Shown piece after piece: positions 1 through 6,023 of a stretch of 10,643 bases of DNA. The notes under the pieces were generated by a model that saw nothing but the letters and a program-made list of their open reading frames with translations, did no database searches and had not been told where the DNA came from. Numbering within the stretch: the first letter of the stretch is position 1; each line of letters begins with the position of its first letter. A program made the position numbers and the translations under genes. The stretch lies in contig JANXQE010000834.1 of assembly GCA_025356925.1 (NCBI GenBank), forward strand, positions 1-10,643, read 5' to 3'. The stretch is from Limisphaerales bacterium (GTDB lineage: Bacteria > Verrucomicrobiota > Verrucomicrobiia > Limisphaerales > UBA8199).

Positions 1-25
1 GGCCGACTCGGCTGTCTATGCAAAC

Positions 26-57
26 TTGCCATTCGCATAACAAACGAATAACGGCAA
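26..57. repeat. Interrupted inverted repeat left of the att fragment
   Basis: TTGCC followed by ATTCG (26-35) is mirrored by CGAAT and GGCAA (45-57), with a three-base bulge on the right side and a nine-base centre. It lies outside the tRNA fragment. It could be a protein-binding site or a chance hairpin; no function can be assigned. Confidence 0.35.
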
Positions 58-128
58 AGGTTGTCAAGGCATTCCAAGACCCCCATAAAACAGGGACTTT
101 TCGGAAATTCTGCGGGCTAAAGCGTATC

Positions 129-156
129 GAGGGTTCGAATCCCTTCGCTCGCTCCA
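129..156 (+). other. tRNA-Gly 3' fragment (likely att site)
   Basis: This is the 3' part of a tRNA only. A five-pair T stem (GAGGG with CCCTT, including one G-T pair) encloses the standard loop TTCGAAT. It is followed by the acceptor strand CGCTCGC, discriminator T and an encoded CCA. A U discriminator with an acceptor ending CGC fits tRNA-Gly best. The expected 5' strand (GCGAGCG-like), D arm and anticodon arm are absent from the bases upstream, so this is not a complete gene. A tRNA 3' end just before an integrase gene is the usual signature of an integrative element's attachment site. That use is inferred. The matching second copy is not in this window. Confidence 0.75.
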
Positions 157-212
157 TTCTGCCAGCCTCAAAATCAACCACTTACAACGCCTTCACAGGC
201 GGTTTGGGGTTT

Positions 213-234
213 TTCCTGAAAGATTCCTGAAAGA
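213..234 (+). repeat. Tandem 11-bp repeat TTCCTGAAAGA x2
   Basis: Two exact head-to-tail copies of TTCCTGAAAGA lie between the tRNA 3' fragment and the integrase remnant. Short direct repeats beside a tRNA attachment site are often the arm-type binding sites of a tyrosine recombinase. That role is inferred here from position only; replication slippage would leave the same pattern. Confidence 0.6.
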
Positions 235-276
235 TTTCCCTTTGCTTCGTCGCTGTTCTTGAACTGAACCACAGCC

Positions 277-807
277 ATGAAGCGGAGTCGATTTCCGCAG
301 CGCGTTAAGCGAGGCTCGTGCATCGTCACGATCTACAGGACGCCGAACAAAGGCTACCCCACGTTCACCGTTGCCCACTATGACGCCAAGGGGAACTTCT
401 GTCGCCGGACGTTCCCGGACTTTAAGCGGGCACGAGAACTCGCAGAGGGGACGGCGGAGGATCTGGCCGGAGGCACTTCAGACACGCACGTGTTGACCGA
501 TCAGGAGTTGTTGATCTACCGGCGTGCGACCGAGGCCCTGAAGGACGTCGGCGTCCCACTTAACTTGGCGGCGATCCAGTTCGTTCGGTCGATGGTGAAC
601 GCGAACATCAGAATCGGCGACCCCACAACCGACCCATGCTGCGACAGTTACGAACAGAATAGTTCCAAAGTTCTTCATAAAGGGTTCAGATTACTCACGC
701 TAGACGGACACGGTGCGCCACAGGCAGTCGCCTCCAGGGACACTACGGGCGGGAGCGGGGAAGACTCAGATCAGGTAGGAGCAGTTCCGTTGGAAGATCG
801 GAATTGA
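277..807 (+). pseudogene. Truncated tyrosine-type integrase (N-terminal arm only)
   Basis: The reading frame encodes 176 residues, of which roughly the first 110 look like the N-terminal arm of integrases common in Verrucomicrobiota. It has a basic start (MKRSRFPQR), then VTIYRTPNKGYPTFTVAHYD, a stretch of strands and helix with RRTFPDFKRARELAEG, and the helix LLIYRRATEALKDVGVPL. Full-length relatives continue into a core-binding domain and a catalytic domain with the R...HxxR...Y residues; none of these is present. From about residue 112 the sequence is low-complexity and unlike the family, so the frame probably runs into unrelated DNA after a deletion. The start at 277 is chosen because the family match begins there. 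It lies 120 bases downstream of the tRNA-Gly 3' fragment, as expected for an integrase at its own attachment site. It is very unlikely to recombine DNA. Family assignment is from memory of such proteins, not from a search. Confidence 0.65.
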
Positions 808-1113
808 TGAAACCCGGGGGAAGAGAGGGGCAGTCGAGCATGTTTCGTCTGACGAAGCGGCCGGCAACGCGACGAATAAAGCGGCCGACGCTGCCAAAGC
901 CTGCAACTCATTTTGCGAGTTGGAGCGGGGAGCGACCGGCGGGGTTGAGCCGGGATTGCAAGCGGGCTTTACGCAGCAGGCGGGTGTCGCGCAATGCCTG
1001 GAATCACAGCCTGTGCAACGTCGGGAGACAGTCAGATCGAGATCGATTGGTCTGCAATCTTTTCCAATATACTTGTCGTTGCGTCGATGGCTGAGCCAGA
1101 CTACTCGTACAAC
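611..1113. other. Stretch without a recognisable gene
   Basis: Several open frames cross this stretch on both strands, but none has a recognisable domain, a convincing start or consistent codon character. It begins where the integrase resemblance stops and ends at the aldo/keto reductase start. It is most likely debris of the deleted integrative element. Confidence 0.5.
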
Positions 1114-2070
1114 ATGAATCGCCGACAATTCCTCGCAGCAGTCGCAGCGGGGGTGCTCACCAGTCCTGCTCTCGCCACGGTTCAGTCAACACATCTGCCG
1201 TTTCGGTCCCTGGGTCGAACTGGGATCCAGGTGCCCATTCTCGGCTTCGGCTCCGGCAGCCGGTTCCTGATGTACCAGGAGGATGACCAGGCGATTGCGG
1301 CGCTCAACCGAGCGATTGATCTTGGTATCACCTACATCGACACCGCGCATTCTTACGGCGACGGCAAAAGCGAGGAACGGGTGGGTCGGGTCATGGCGAC
1401 CCGTCGTAAGGAAGTCGTGCTGGCGACCAAAATCGCGGGACGCACGGCAGAGGAGGGCCGGCGCCAAATCGAAGTCAGTCTCAAACGACTGCAGACCGAT
1501 CGACTGGATGTCCTGCACATCCACGCGCTAAAAGACCTAAAAGATCTCGAAGCGATAGAAGCGCGCGGTGGCGTTTTGGAGGCGCTCCACGAGGCGCGCG
1601 ACCAGAAAATCACGCGGGCTATCGGCATTACCTGTCACGCTGATCCTTCGGCCCTGCGAACGGCTTTGGAACGGCACGATTTCGACTGTACCCAAATGGC
1701 GCTCAACGCCGGTCTGGCGAGCATGACCGAAGGAATGAAGATCGTGCCTGCGGGTGCGGCCAGTTTCGAGCGCCTCGCGCTTCCCGTCGCCACTCGAAAG
1801 CACATGGGAGTGATCGCTATGAAAGTGTTCGGCCAGGAGCAACTGGTCGGGGCCGCCTCGCCCGAGAAGTTGCTCGCCTACGCCCTCTCCTTGCCCGTGA
1901 GTCTGGCCAGCGTCGGGATGCCCCAACTTGAACTTATCGAGCGGAATGCCGGGCAGGCACGGTCGTTTACTCCAATGTCACCCCGGGATCGTAGCCGTCT
2001 GGTCGATTCCATCGGAGCTGGTCGCAAGCAGGCAATGCTGCAGTTCCTGAGCAACCATGAAGATGTTTGA
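1114..2070 (+). CDS. Tat-exported aldo/keto reductase
   Basis: A 318-residue NAD(P)H-dependent oxidoreductase of the aldo/keto reductase superfamily, probably reducing or oxidising a carbonyl or sugar substrate that cannot be named. Residues 1-22 form a twin-arginine signal (NRRQFLAAVAAGVL, then a likely cleavage after PALA), suggesting folded export with its cofactor. The barrel starts at residue 30 (FRSLGRTGIQVPILGFG). The four family catalytic residues are visible: D76 (ITYIDTA), Y81 (HSYG), K106 (VVLATK) and H137 (DVLHIH). The ASVGMPQLELIERN block near 265 matches the usual C-terminal cofactor-binding region. The start at 1114 is preferred over in-frame upstream codons because it places the Tat motif at the very N-terminus; no clear ribosome-binding site precedes it. 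There are no cysteine clusters like those of the iron-sulfur subgroup. It appears monocistronic, with broken genes on both sides. Confidence 0.88.
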   Translation: MNRRQFLAAVAAGVLTSPALATVQSTHLPFRSLGRTGIQVPILGFGSGSRFLMYQEDDQAIAALNRAIDLGITYIDTAHSYGDGKSEERVGRVMATRRKEVVLATKIAGRTAEEGRRQIEVSLKRLQTDRLDVLHIHALKDLKDLEAIEARGGVLEALHEARDQKITRAIGITCHADPSALRTALERHDFDCTQMALNAGLASMTEGMKIVPAGAASFERLALPVATRKHMGVIAMKVFGQEQLVGAASPEKLLAYALSLPVSLASVGMPQLELIERNAGQARSFTPMSPRDRSRLVDSIGAGRKQAMLQFLSNHEDV

Positions 2071-2317
2071 GCGAAGTCCCGCTACCCCTTGGTTGCTTTG
2101 GACATCCAACCGACCTCTCGGATACCGCTCGCGTGCTTGTGGGCCTGGATTTGCGCCCTGCTCATTAACGGAGACGTATGCCCGTGAAAACAAACCAACC
2201 CCGGCGCTCATCAAAGAATTCCCAAGGCCGCTTCGCCGGTTCATCGGCAACCTGGCGAACATCCTTGGGCTGTTCGTCGAGTTGGACTTGATCACGCAGG
2301 ATAAAATCCCAGTTTGA
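2071..2317. other. Gene-poor stretch after the aldo/keto reductase
   Basis: Open frames exist but show no recognisable domain. The frame that ends at the TGA at 2315-2317 is the same one that reopens as the kinase-like fragment, so the lost kinase gene may have begun in or before this stretch. Nothing functional can be supported. Confidence 0.4.
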
Positions 2318-2503
2318 TCGCTGCCCCCCAACAAAAGCTCCTCCCGCTCCGCGCCGTCCCGCGAACTCGCCGAACTCCACGCCCGCTTGGCCGAAGCGAA
2401 GGAAATGCTTCGCGCCATCCGCACCGTCGAAGTGGATGCGGTGAGGGGCGCAGGCAAACAAGGCCCGCAAGTGTTCACGCCGGATGGCGCCAACTACGCC
2501 TAC
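2318..2503 (+). pseudogene. Sensor kinase N-terminal fragment (PAS-type)
   Basis: In the frame after the TGA at 2315-2317 the translation contains RELAELHARLAEAKEMLRAI, then RTVEVDAVRGAGKQGPQVFT and PDGANYAY. This is the pattern that opens many bacterial PAS-domain sensor histidine kinases: a coiled helix ending in LRAIRxGEVDA, a short variable strand, then QVFTLxGAxxxYR. The usual sequel (an arginine and the PAS core) is missing because the match stops at about 2503, where a different gene piece begins. No start codon of the usual kind is retained in front of it. It is therefore a relic of about 60 residues, without kinase or PAS core. The identification rests on motif memory; a chance match is unlikely given how many positions agree in order. 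Confidence 0.6.
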
Positions 2504-2675
2504 CTACGACGACGTCAACGAGCTTGTGGCCGATGGGGTATCTCCCGATGTTTTGGACACGCTGTACACGAAACTGAAGAGCGTTGGCATCGAGGTGATA
2601 ACTCATGCCGAGGTAGAGATAGGGCAGGAGCCTTTGAAAGACGTTAAGCGATTTCAGCCCTTCTTGCTGTCCTGA
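2484..2675 (+). pseudogene. Sigma-70 region 1.1-like fragment (RpoD-like)
   Basis: The 63-residue frame contains TYDDVNELVADGVSPDVLDT and then LYTKLKSVGIEVITHAEVE. This parallels region 1.1 of primary sigma factors (in E. coli RpoD, LTYAEVNDHLPEDIVDSDQI followed by a helix ending GIQVM). Regions 1.2 to 4 are absent; after the match come about 15 unrelated residues and a stop. The first six residues (MAPTTP) come from DNA that in another frame encodes the end of the kinase-like fragment, so the two pieces are joined at about 2500 with a frame change. It could be an expressed small protein, since region 1.1 is an acidic DNA-mimicking domain that can fold alone. The lack of a ribosome-binding site and the borrowed start argue for a relic. 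It is convergent with the ene-reductase, and the two stops are only one base apart. Confidence 0.5.
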
Positions 2676-2676
2676 A

Positions 2677-3738
2677 TCAGGCCGTTTGTCGCATAATGGG
2701 ATAGTCGGTGTAACCTTTGGGTCCAGGTGCATAAAAGGTCGATTGATCTGGCTCGTTGAGAGGCGCGTTTTGGCGGAACCGTTCTGGCAGGTCAGGATTG
2801 GCCAGAAACGACACACCGAACGCAACCGCATCGGCCTCTCCAGCCGCCAACACCTGACTGGCCGTCGCCTGGGTAAACTTTTCATTGGCGATATAGGTTC
2901 GGCCAAAAGCGGCCTTTAACTGCGGCCCGATGCGCCTCTCGCCGAGCGATTCACGAGCGCAAATGAAGGCAATGCGTCGTCTACCCAACTCCCGAGCTAC
3001 ATATCCGAAAGTGGCCAACGGATTGGAATCACCCATGTCGTGCGCACCGCCTCGAGGGGCCAGATGCATCCCGACCCGATCGTTTCCCCACACGGAAATC
3101 ACAGCATCGGCGACTTCCAGCATGAGACGGGCGCGGTTTTCGATCGGTCCACCGTAGGCGTCCTCGCGGTGATTGGTCTTGTCTTGAAGAAATTGATCCA
3201 GCAAGTAGCCGTTTGCTCCATGAATCTCCACGCCGTCAAAACCAGCCAGTTGCGCATTCTGCGCGCCCTGCCGGTATGCTGCGACGATACCCGGAAGCTC
3301 CTCCAACCCCAACGCTCGTGGTGTGACGAAAGGTTTCAAAGGCCGGACTAAACTGACATGCCCCGCGGGCGCGATGGCGCTCGGTGCCACCGGCACTGCG
3401 CCATTAAGGAACATGGGGTCGGAGATCCTTCCGACATGCCAGAGTTGCAGCAGGATGCGCCCACCGGCTTGGTGAACCGCTTCGGTGATGAGTTTCCAGC
3501 CCGTGACCTGCTCCGATGACCAGACGCCTGGAGTTTCGGCATAACCCACGCCCATGGGCGACACCGAGGTCGCTTCGGAAATAATCAGGCCGGCTGAGGC
3601 ACGCTGGGCATAATATTCGGCCATCAGTGCGTTAGGAATGCGTTGAGCCCCAGCGCGAGCGCGGGTCAGTGGAGCCATCAGAATGCGATTGGGAAGGTCC
3701 CACGTACCAATGCGGACGGGATCAAATAATGAAATCAT
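2677..3738 (-). CDS. Old Yellow Enzyme-type ene-reductase (NADH:flavin oxidoreductase)
   Basis: A 353-residue cytoplasmic FMN enzyme of the alkene reductase family (NemA/OYE), which reduces activated C=C bonds of enones, maleimides or nitro-compounds using NAD(P)H. The barrel opens with LFDPVRIGTWDLPNRILMAP followed by LTR (T25, which tunes the flavin). QLWHVGR has Q98 and W100. The substrate-anchoring pair is in EIHGANGYLLDQF (H173, N176), with Y178 as likely proton donor. The C-terminal phosphate-binding half includes DAVAFGVSFLANPDLPERFR. The usual flavin-contacting arginine of the VRLSP motif is replaced by H225 (GMHLAP), which I think is a subgroup trait. The start at 3738 (MISLFDP) is chosen because the family match begins there; the longer open frame upstream runs through the promoter. 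It is divergent from an ArsR-type regulator with shared operator-like palindromes, so expression is probably controlled by that regulator. Confidence 0.93.
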   Translation of the reverse strand: MISLFDPVRIGTWDLPNRILMAPLTRARAGAQRIPNALMAEYYAQRASAGLIISEATSVSPMGVGYAETPGVWSSEQVTGWKLITEAVHQAGGRILLQLWHVGRISDPMFLNGAVPVAPSAIAPAGHVSLVRPLKPFVTPRALGLEELPGIVAAYRQGAQNAQLAGFDGVEIHGANGYLLDQFLQDKTNHREDAYGGPIENRARLMLEVADAVISVWGNDRVGMHLAPRGGAHDMGDSNPLATFGYVARELGRRRIAFICARESLGERRIGPQLKAAFGRTYIANEKFTQATASQVLAAGEADAVAFGVSFLANPDLPERFRQNAPLNEPDQSTFYAPGPKGYTDYPIMRQTA

Positions 3739-3760
3739 GTTCGGGTTTGCACGGTCTATT

Positions 3761-3778
3761 GTTCGATGCTTGTCGAAC
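3761..3778. promoter_or_regulatory. Operator-like palindrome 1 (ArsR/ene-reductase)
   Basis: GTTCGATGCTTGTCGAAC has perfect six-base arms (GTTCGA/TCGAAC) around a six-base centre. It covers the -10 box and predicted start of the ene-reductase transcript. It matches the second palindrome in 16 of 18 positions. It is probably bound by the ArsR-type protein encoded at 3832; this is inferred from position and symmetry. Confidence 0.7.
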
Positions 3779-3804
3779 TTATGTTCGGACCCTGGAAATG
3801 TCAA
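3776..3804 (-). promoter_or_regulatory. Promoter of the ene-reductase gene
   Basis: On the minus strand a perfect -35 box TTGACA (3804-3799) is followed by a 17-base spacer and a weak -10 box TAAGTT (3781-3776). Initiation would fall near 3769, leaving a leader of about 30 bases. The -10 box overlaps the right end of the palindrome at 3761-3778, so a protein bound there would block polymerase directly. Confidence 0.6.
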
Positions 3805-3812
3805 AAAGTTTA

Positions 3813-3830
3813 GTTCGATCATTGTCGAAC
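3813..3830. promoter_or_regulatory. Operator-like palindrome 2 (ArsR/ene-reductase)
   Basis: GTTCGATCATTGTCGAAC is a second copy of the 18-base palindrome, differing from the first only at two central bases. It ends one base before the ATG of the ArsR gene and lies upstream of the ene-reductase -35 box. The two copies are 52 bases apart start to start, close to five helical turns, so both would face the same side of the DNA. Confidence 0.7.
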
Positions 3831-3831
3831 G

Positions 3832-4182
3832 ATGGATTTGATGGCAGGCTGGATCGTGACGAAAGCCTATTCTCATCCGGCGATACGCGATGTTCCCTTG
3901 CACGCGGTGATGCAAGCCTTGTCCGATCCCTGCCGGGTCGCGATTGTTCTCGAGCTGCTACAAGCCAACGGGCGCGCCCTGGCCTGCAACGAGGTTCGAC
4001 TAAACATCTCTAAAGCGACGCGGTCGCATCATTTCGAAGTGCTCCGGGGAGCGGGGATCATCCACACGGAGACGGAAGGCACCAAGTGCATGACCTCTTT
4101 GCGGCGCAAGGAGCTGAACACCCGCTTTCCAGGATTGCTCAAGTTGATTGCCCATTCCCAAGCGCAGCCTCCGAGTTGTTAA
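3832..4182 (+). CDS. ArsR-family winged-helix regulator
   Basis: A 116-residue DNA-binding protein of the ArsR family. The first helix carries ALSDPCRVAIVLELL (about 30-43), where the family has ALSDPxRlxIl. The helix-turn-helix is CNEVRLNISKATRSHHFEVL (52-71), with SHHFEVLR as recognition helix. The wing follows (GIIHTETEGTKCMTSLRR), and the tail RFPGLLKLI is typical of regulators beside oxidoreductases. No canonical metal-binding CxC pair is present. Single cysteines C34, C52, C86 and C116 could instead sense oxidants or electrophiles, which would suit an ene-reductase target, but this is speculation. ATG 3832 is used; ATG 3841 is a possible alternative. There is no ribosome-binding site, and the operator ends one base before the ATG, so a leaderless message is plausible. 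It probably represses both itself and the divergent ene-reductase through the two palindromes. Confidence 0.85.
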   Translation: MDLMAGWIVTKAYSHPAIRDVPLHAVMQALSDPCRVAIVLELLQANGRALACNEVRLNISKATRSHHFEVLRGAGIIHTETEGTKCMTSLRRKELNTRFPGLLKLIAHSQAQPPSC

Positions 4183-4232
4183 GCTATGGAAGCCGCGCGG
4201 CCTTTAGCCGGTTGAGATTCGCAAGTTATGAT

Positions 4233-4259
4233 TTGACAACCCGATCACCTGCAAATAGT
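4233..4259 (+). promoter_or_regulatory. Candidate promoter of the serine hydrolase gene
   Basis: A perfect TTGACA (4233-4238) is followed after 15 bases by AATAGT (4254-4259), or after 17 bases by the weaker TAGTCA. Transcription would start only a few bases before the ATG at 4269, implying a very short or absent leader. The spacer and -10 match are imperfect, so this is tentative. Confidence 0.4.
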
Positions 4260-4268
4260 CATGGCGGC

Positions 4269-5384
4269 ATGAAAAACAAATCGCTCGCTTCTGCGTTGAT
4301 CGTCGCAGTTTCCCTCGCCGCGCTGCCCGGTGTACCAGCGGCAAACATGCCGCTGCCGCGAAGTACACCTGAGGCCCAGGGCCTATCGTCCCAAGCCGTT
4401 TGCGAGTTCGTCGCCTCAGTCGATAAGATCAATACGCTACATAGCTTCATCCTGGTGCGGCACGGCAAGGTGATCGGCGAGGGGTGGTGGAAGCCCGAGG
4501 CGCCGGACAAACCCCACGTGCTGGCATCGCTTAGCAAGAGCTTCAACTCCACGGCCGTTGGACTGGCGATCGAAACTGGACAACTGAGCCTGGACGATCC
4601 CGTGCTGAAATTCTTTCCCGCCGACGCGCCGGCCGGCCCTTCCGAGAACCTCAAAGCCATGACGGTGCGCGACCTGCTCACCATGACCTGCGGCCACGAC
4701 ACCGAGCCGAAGCCGGCAGGTGGAGCGCCGTCGGTGAAACAGTTTTTGGCCCATCCCGTCCCGCACAAGCCCGGCACGCATTTCCAATACAATACCATGG
4801 GCAGCTATACCCTCTCGGCCATCGTCACCAGGGTGACCGGCCAGACTACCCTGGAATTTCTGAAGCCGCGATTGTTTGAGCCGCTGGGGATCGAACATCC
4901 CGAGTGGGCAAGCAGTCCCGAAGGTAATTCACTCGGCGGCTATGGCCTTAAGCTCTGCACGGAAGACATCGCCAAGTTCGGCCAGCTTTACCTGCAAGAC
5001 GGAAAGTGGCAGGGAAAACAGTTGATCCCGGAAAAATGGATCGAACTGGCAACGAGCAAACAGGTCCCGAACGAACAGGCATCCCACAGCAACATCGGCA
5101 TTGATTGGCAACAAGGTTATGGCTTTCAATTCTGGCGTTGCACCCATAATGCGTTTCGTGGTGATGGCGCTGGCGGACAGCTTTGCGTCGTGATTCCGGA
5201 GAAAGACGCAGTCATCGCCATCACGGCCGACACCGGCAATTTCCAAGGCGAAATGAATGCCATCTGGGATAAACTTTATCCCGCGTTTCAAGCCGAGGCG
5301 CTGCCGGCTGATGCCCCCGGACAGGAAAAGCTGGGACAATTGACCGCAAAACTGGTGGCCCATCCTGCGACCCAGGGAAAGTGA
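4269..5384 (+). CDS. Secreted serine hydrolase, class C beta-lactamase family
   Basis: A 371-residue exported protein of the beta-lactamase/transpeptidase-like superfamily (Pfam Beta-lactamase). Members of this branch are usually esterases or peptidases of unknown substrate, not drug-resistance enzymes. Residues 1-24 form a Sec signal (MKNKSLASALIVAVSLAALP, cleavage near VPA/AN). The catalytic SxxK motif is S87-L-S-K90 in VLASLSKSFNSTAVG. The second motif is Y174-N-T, in place of the classical YxN. The third-motif region is FRGDGAGGQLCVV (297-309), replacing KTG. DLLTMTCGHD (135-144) is also typical. The start at 4269 is chosen because it places the signal peptide at the N-terminus; the open frame upstream overlaps the ArsR gene. 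No ribosome-binding site is seen. It is preceded by its own promoter candidate and followed by a strong hairpin, so it is probably a single-gene unit. Confidence 0.88.
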   Translation: MKNKSLASALIVAVSLAALPGVPAANMPLPRSTPEAQGLSSQAVCEFVASVDKINTLHSFILVRHGKVIGEGWWKPEAPDKPHVLASLSKSFNSTAVGLAIETGQLSLDDPVLKFFPADAPAGPSENLKAMTVRDLLTMTCGHDTEPKPAGGAPSVKQFLAHPVPHKPGTHFQYNTMGSYTLSAIVTRVTGQTTLEFLKPRLFEPLGIEHPEWASSPEGNSLGGYGLKLCTEDIAKFGQLYLQDGKWQGKQLIPEKWIELATSKQVPNEQASHSNIGIDWQQGYGFQFWRCTHNAFRGDGAGGQLCVVIPEKDAVIAITADTGNFQGEMNAIWDKLYPAFQAEALPADAPGQEKLGQLTAKLVAHPATQGK

Positions 5385-5456
5385 TGGGGCGGACGTCCAT
5401 TTCGTTTGAGGCGAAGCTGAGGACCCATCAGCCACCGTGGTAATTATTCCTCCGAC

Positions 5457-5496
5457 CCGCCAGCAACGGCGCGTGGAGCGCGCCGTTGCGAGGCGG
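5457..5496. terminator. Strong hairpin between convergent genes
   Basis: A perfect ten-pair stem (CAACGGCGCG / CGCGCCGTTG, 5464-5488) closes a five-base loop and is extended by CCGCC/GGCGG (5457-5461 with 5492-5496). It sits between the convergent serine hydrolase and SRPBCC genes. There is no T-tract on either side, so classical intrinsic termination is uncertain. It may act as a bidirectional stop or RNA 3'-end stabiliser. Confidence 0.5.
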
Positions 5497-5572
5497 TTGG
5501 CAGTCTGAAATCAGCTTTTGGTTTCCGTTAGGTTTTCAGGCTGTTCTTCTCCCGCTCAATTTCCACGGTCGT

Positions 5573-6016
5573 TTAACAACCAGCGAAGACGTTGAGTCCC
5601 TTGCCGGTTTCCAGGAAGGATTTCATGCTGGAAAGCACGCGCGGCCAACCGAAGGAAACCTTGCCTACCATTGGCGAAGCGGCCTTGAAGTTGCCGTGGG
5701 TTACCGTGAGGCACACCATGTCTTCAATCAGCTCGATTTCAAAAGTGACGCGCGATTTGTCGGTGGCATCGTCCGGGTCGGCCCAGGACAGCACGAGGCG
5801 TTTGAGGGGGATGCTTTCCAAAACTTTGCCGATGATGGCAACGGGGTCTGGCTCATCTTCAAAGACGTGCTGCCATTTCGAACCTTTCTTCCAGTCGGAA
5901 ACATTTTTGGCGCCGCCCCAATATTGGCAAGTGAATTCGGGTTTGGTGATGGCTGTCCACAATTTTTTAGGCGTCGTGCGGATATAGGTCGAGTAGACTA
6001 ACTTTGGCTGTTCCAT
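5573..6016 (-). CDS. SRPBCC/AHSA1-family protein
   Basis: A 147-residue START-like (SRPBCC) protein of the AHSA1 group: a small soluble helix-grip fold with a hydrophobic pocket for a lipid-like or aromatic ligand. The opening YSTYIRTTPKKLWTAITKPE matches the family's first strand and helix. WGGAKNVSDWKKGSKWQ follows the usual 'fW.. d.r.G G.w' pattern. PLKRLVLSWA and RVTFEIEL form the central strands. The long C-terminal helix includes GWPRVLSSMKSFLETGKGL. Length is normal for the family. It starts seven bases after the stop of the upstream ArsR gene on the same strand, so the two are surely co-transcribed. ArsR-SRPBCC pairs are widespread; the ligand and physiological role are generally unknown. 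The start is fixed by the conserved N-terminus and the short gap. Confidence 0.9.
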   Translation of the reverse strand: MEQPKLVYSTYIRTTPKKLWTAITKPEFTCQYWGGAKNVSDWKKGSKWQHVFEDEPDPVAIIGKVLESIPLKRLVLSWADPDDATDKSRVTFEIELIEDMVCLTVTHGNFKAASPMVGKVSFGWPRVLSSMKSFLETGKGLNVFAGC

Positions 6017-6023
6017 AACGTCA

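Noticed and set aside
129..156. Complete tRNA or tmRNA gene
   Set aside because: Only the T arm, acceptor 3' strand and CCA are present; the upstream bases cannot form the matching acceptor strand or an anticodon arm.
18..230. 70-codon open frame on the plus strand at the left edge
   Set aside because: It reads straight through the tRNA T arm (RIEGSNPFARS is a familiar translation of tRNA 3' ends) and has no domain or start signal.
213..234. CRISPR-like repeat
   Set aside because: Two adjacent 11-base units without spacers; no array and no cas genes.
2057..2317. 86-codon frame overlapping the end of the aldo/keto reductase
   Set aside because: No recognisable domain or ribosome-binding site, and it overlaps the reductase end; more likely part of the debris.
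3739..3915. N-terminal extension of the ene-reductase frame to 3915
   Set aside because: It would place the promoter and both palindromes inside the coding region and overlap the divergent ArsR gene; the family starts at MISLFDP.
5486..6001. 171-codon plus-strand frame opposite the SRPBCC gene
   Set aside because: Shadow of the clearly homologous minus-strand gene; no domain of its own.
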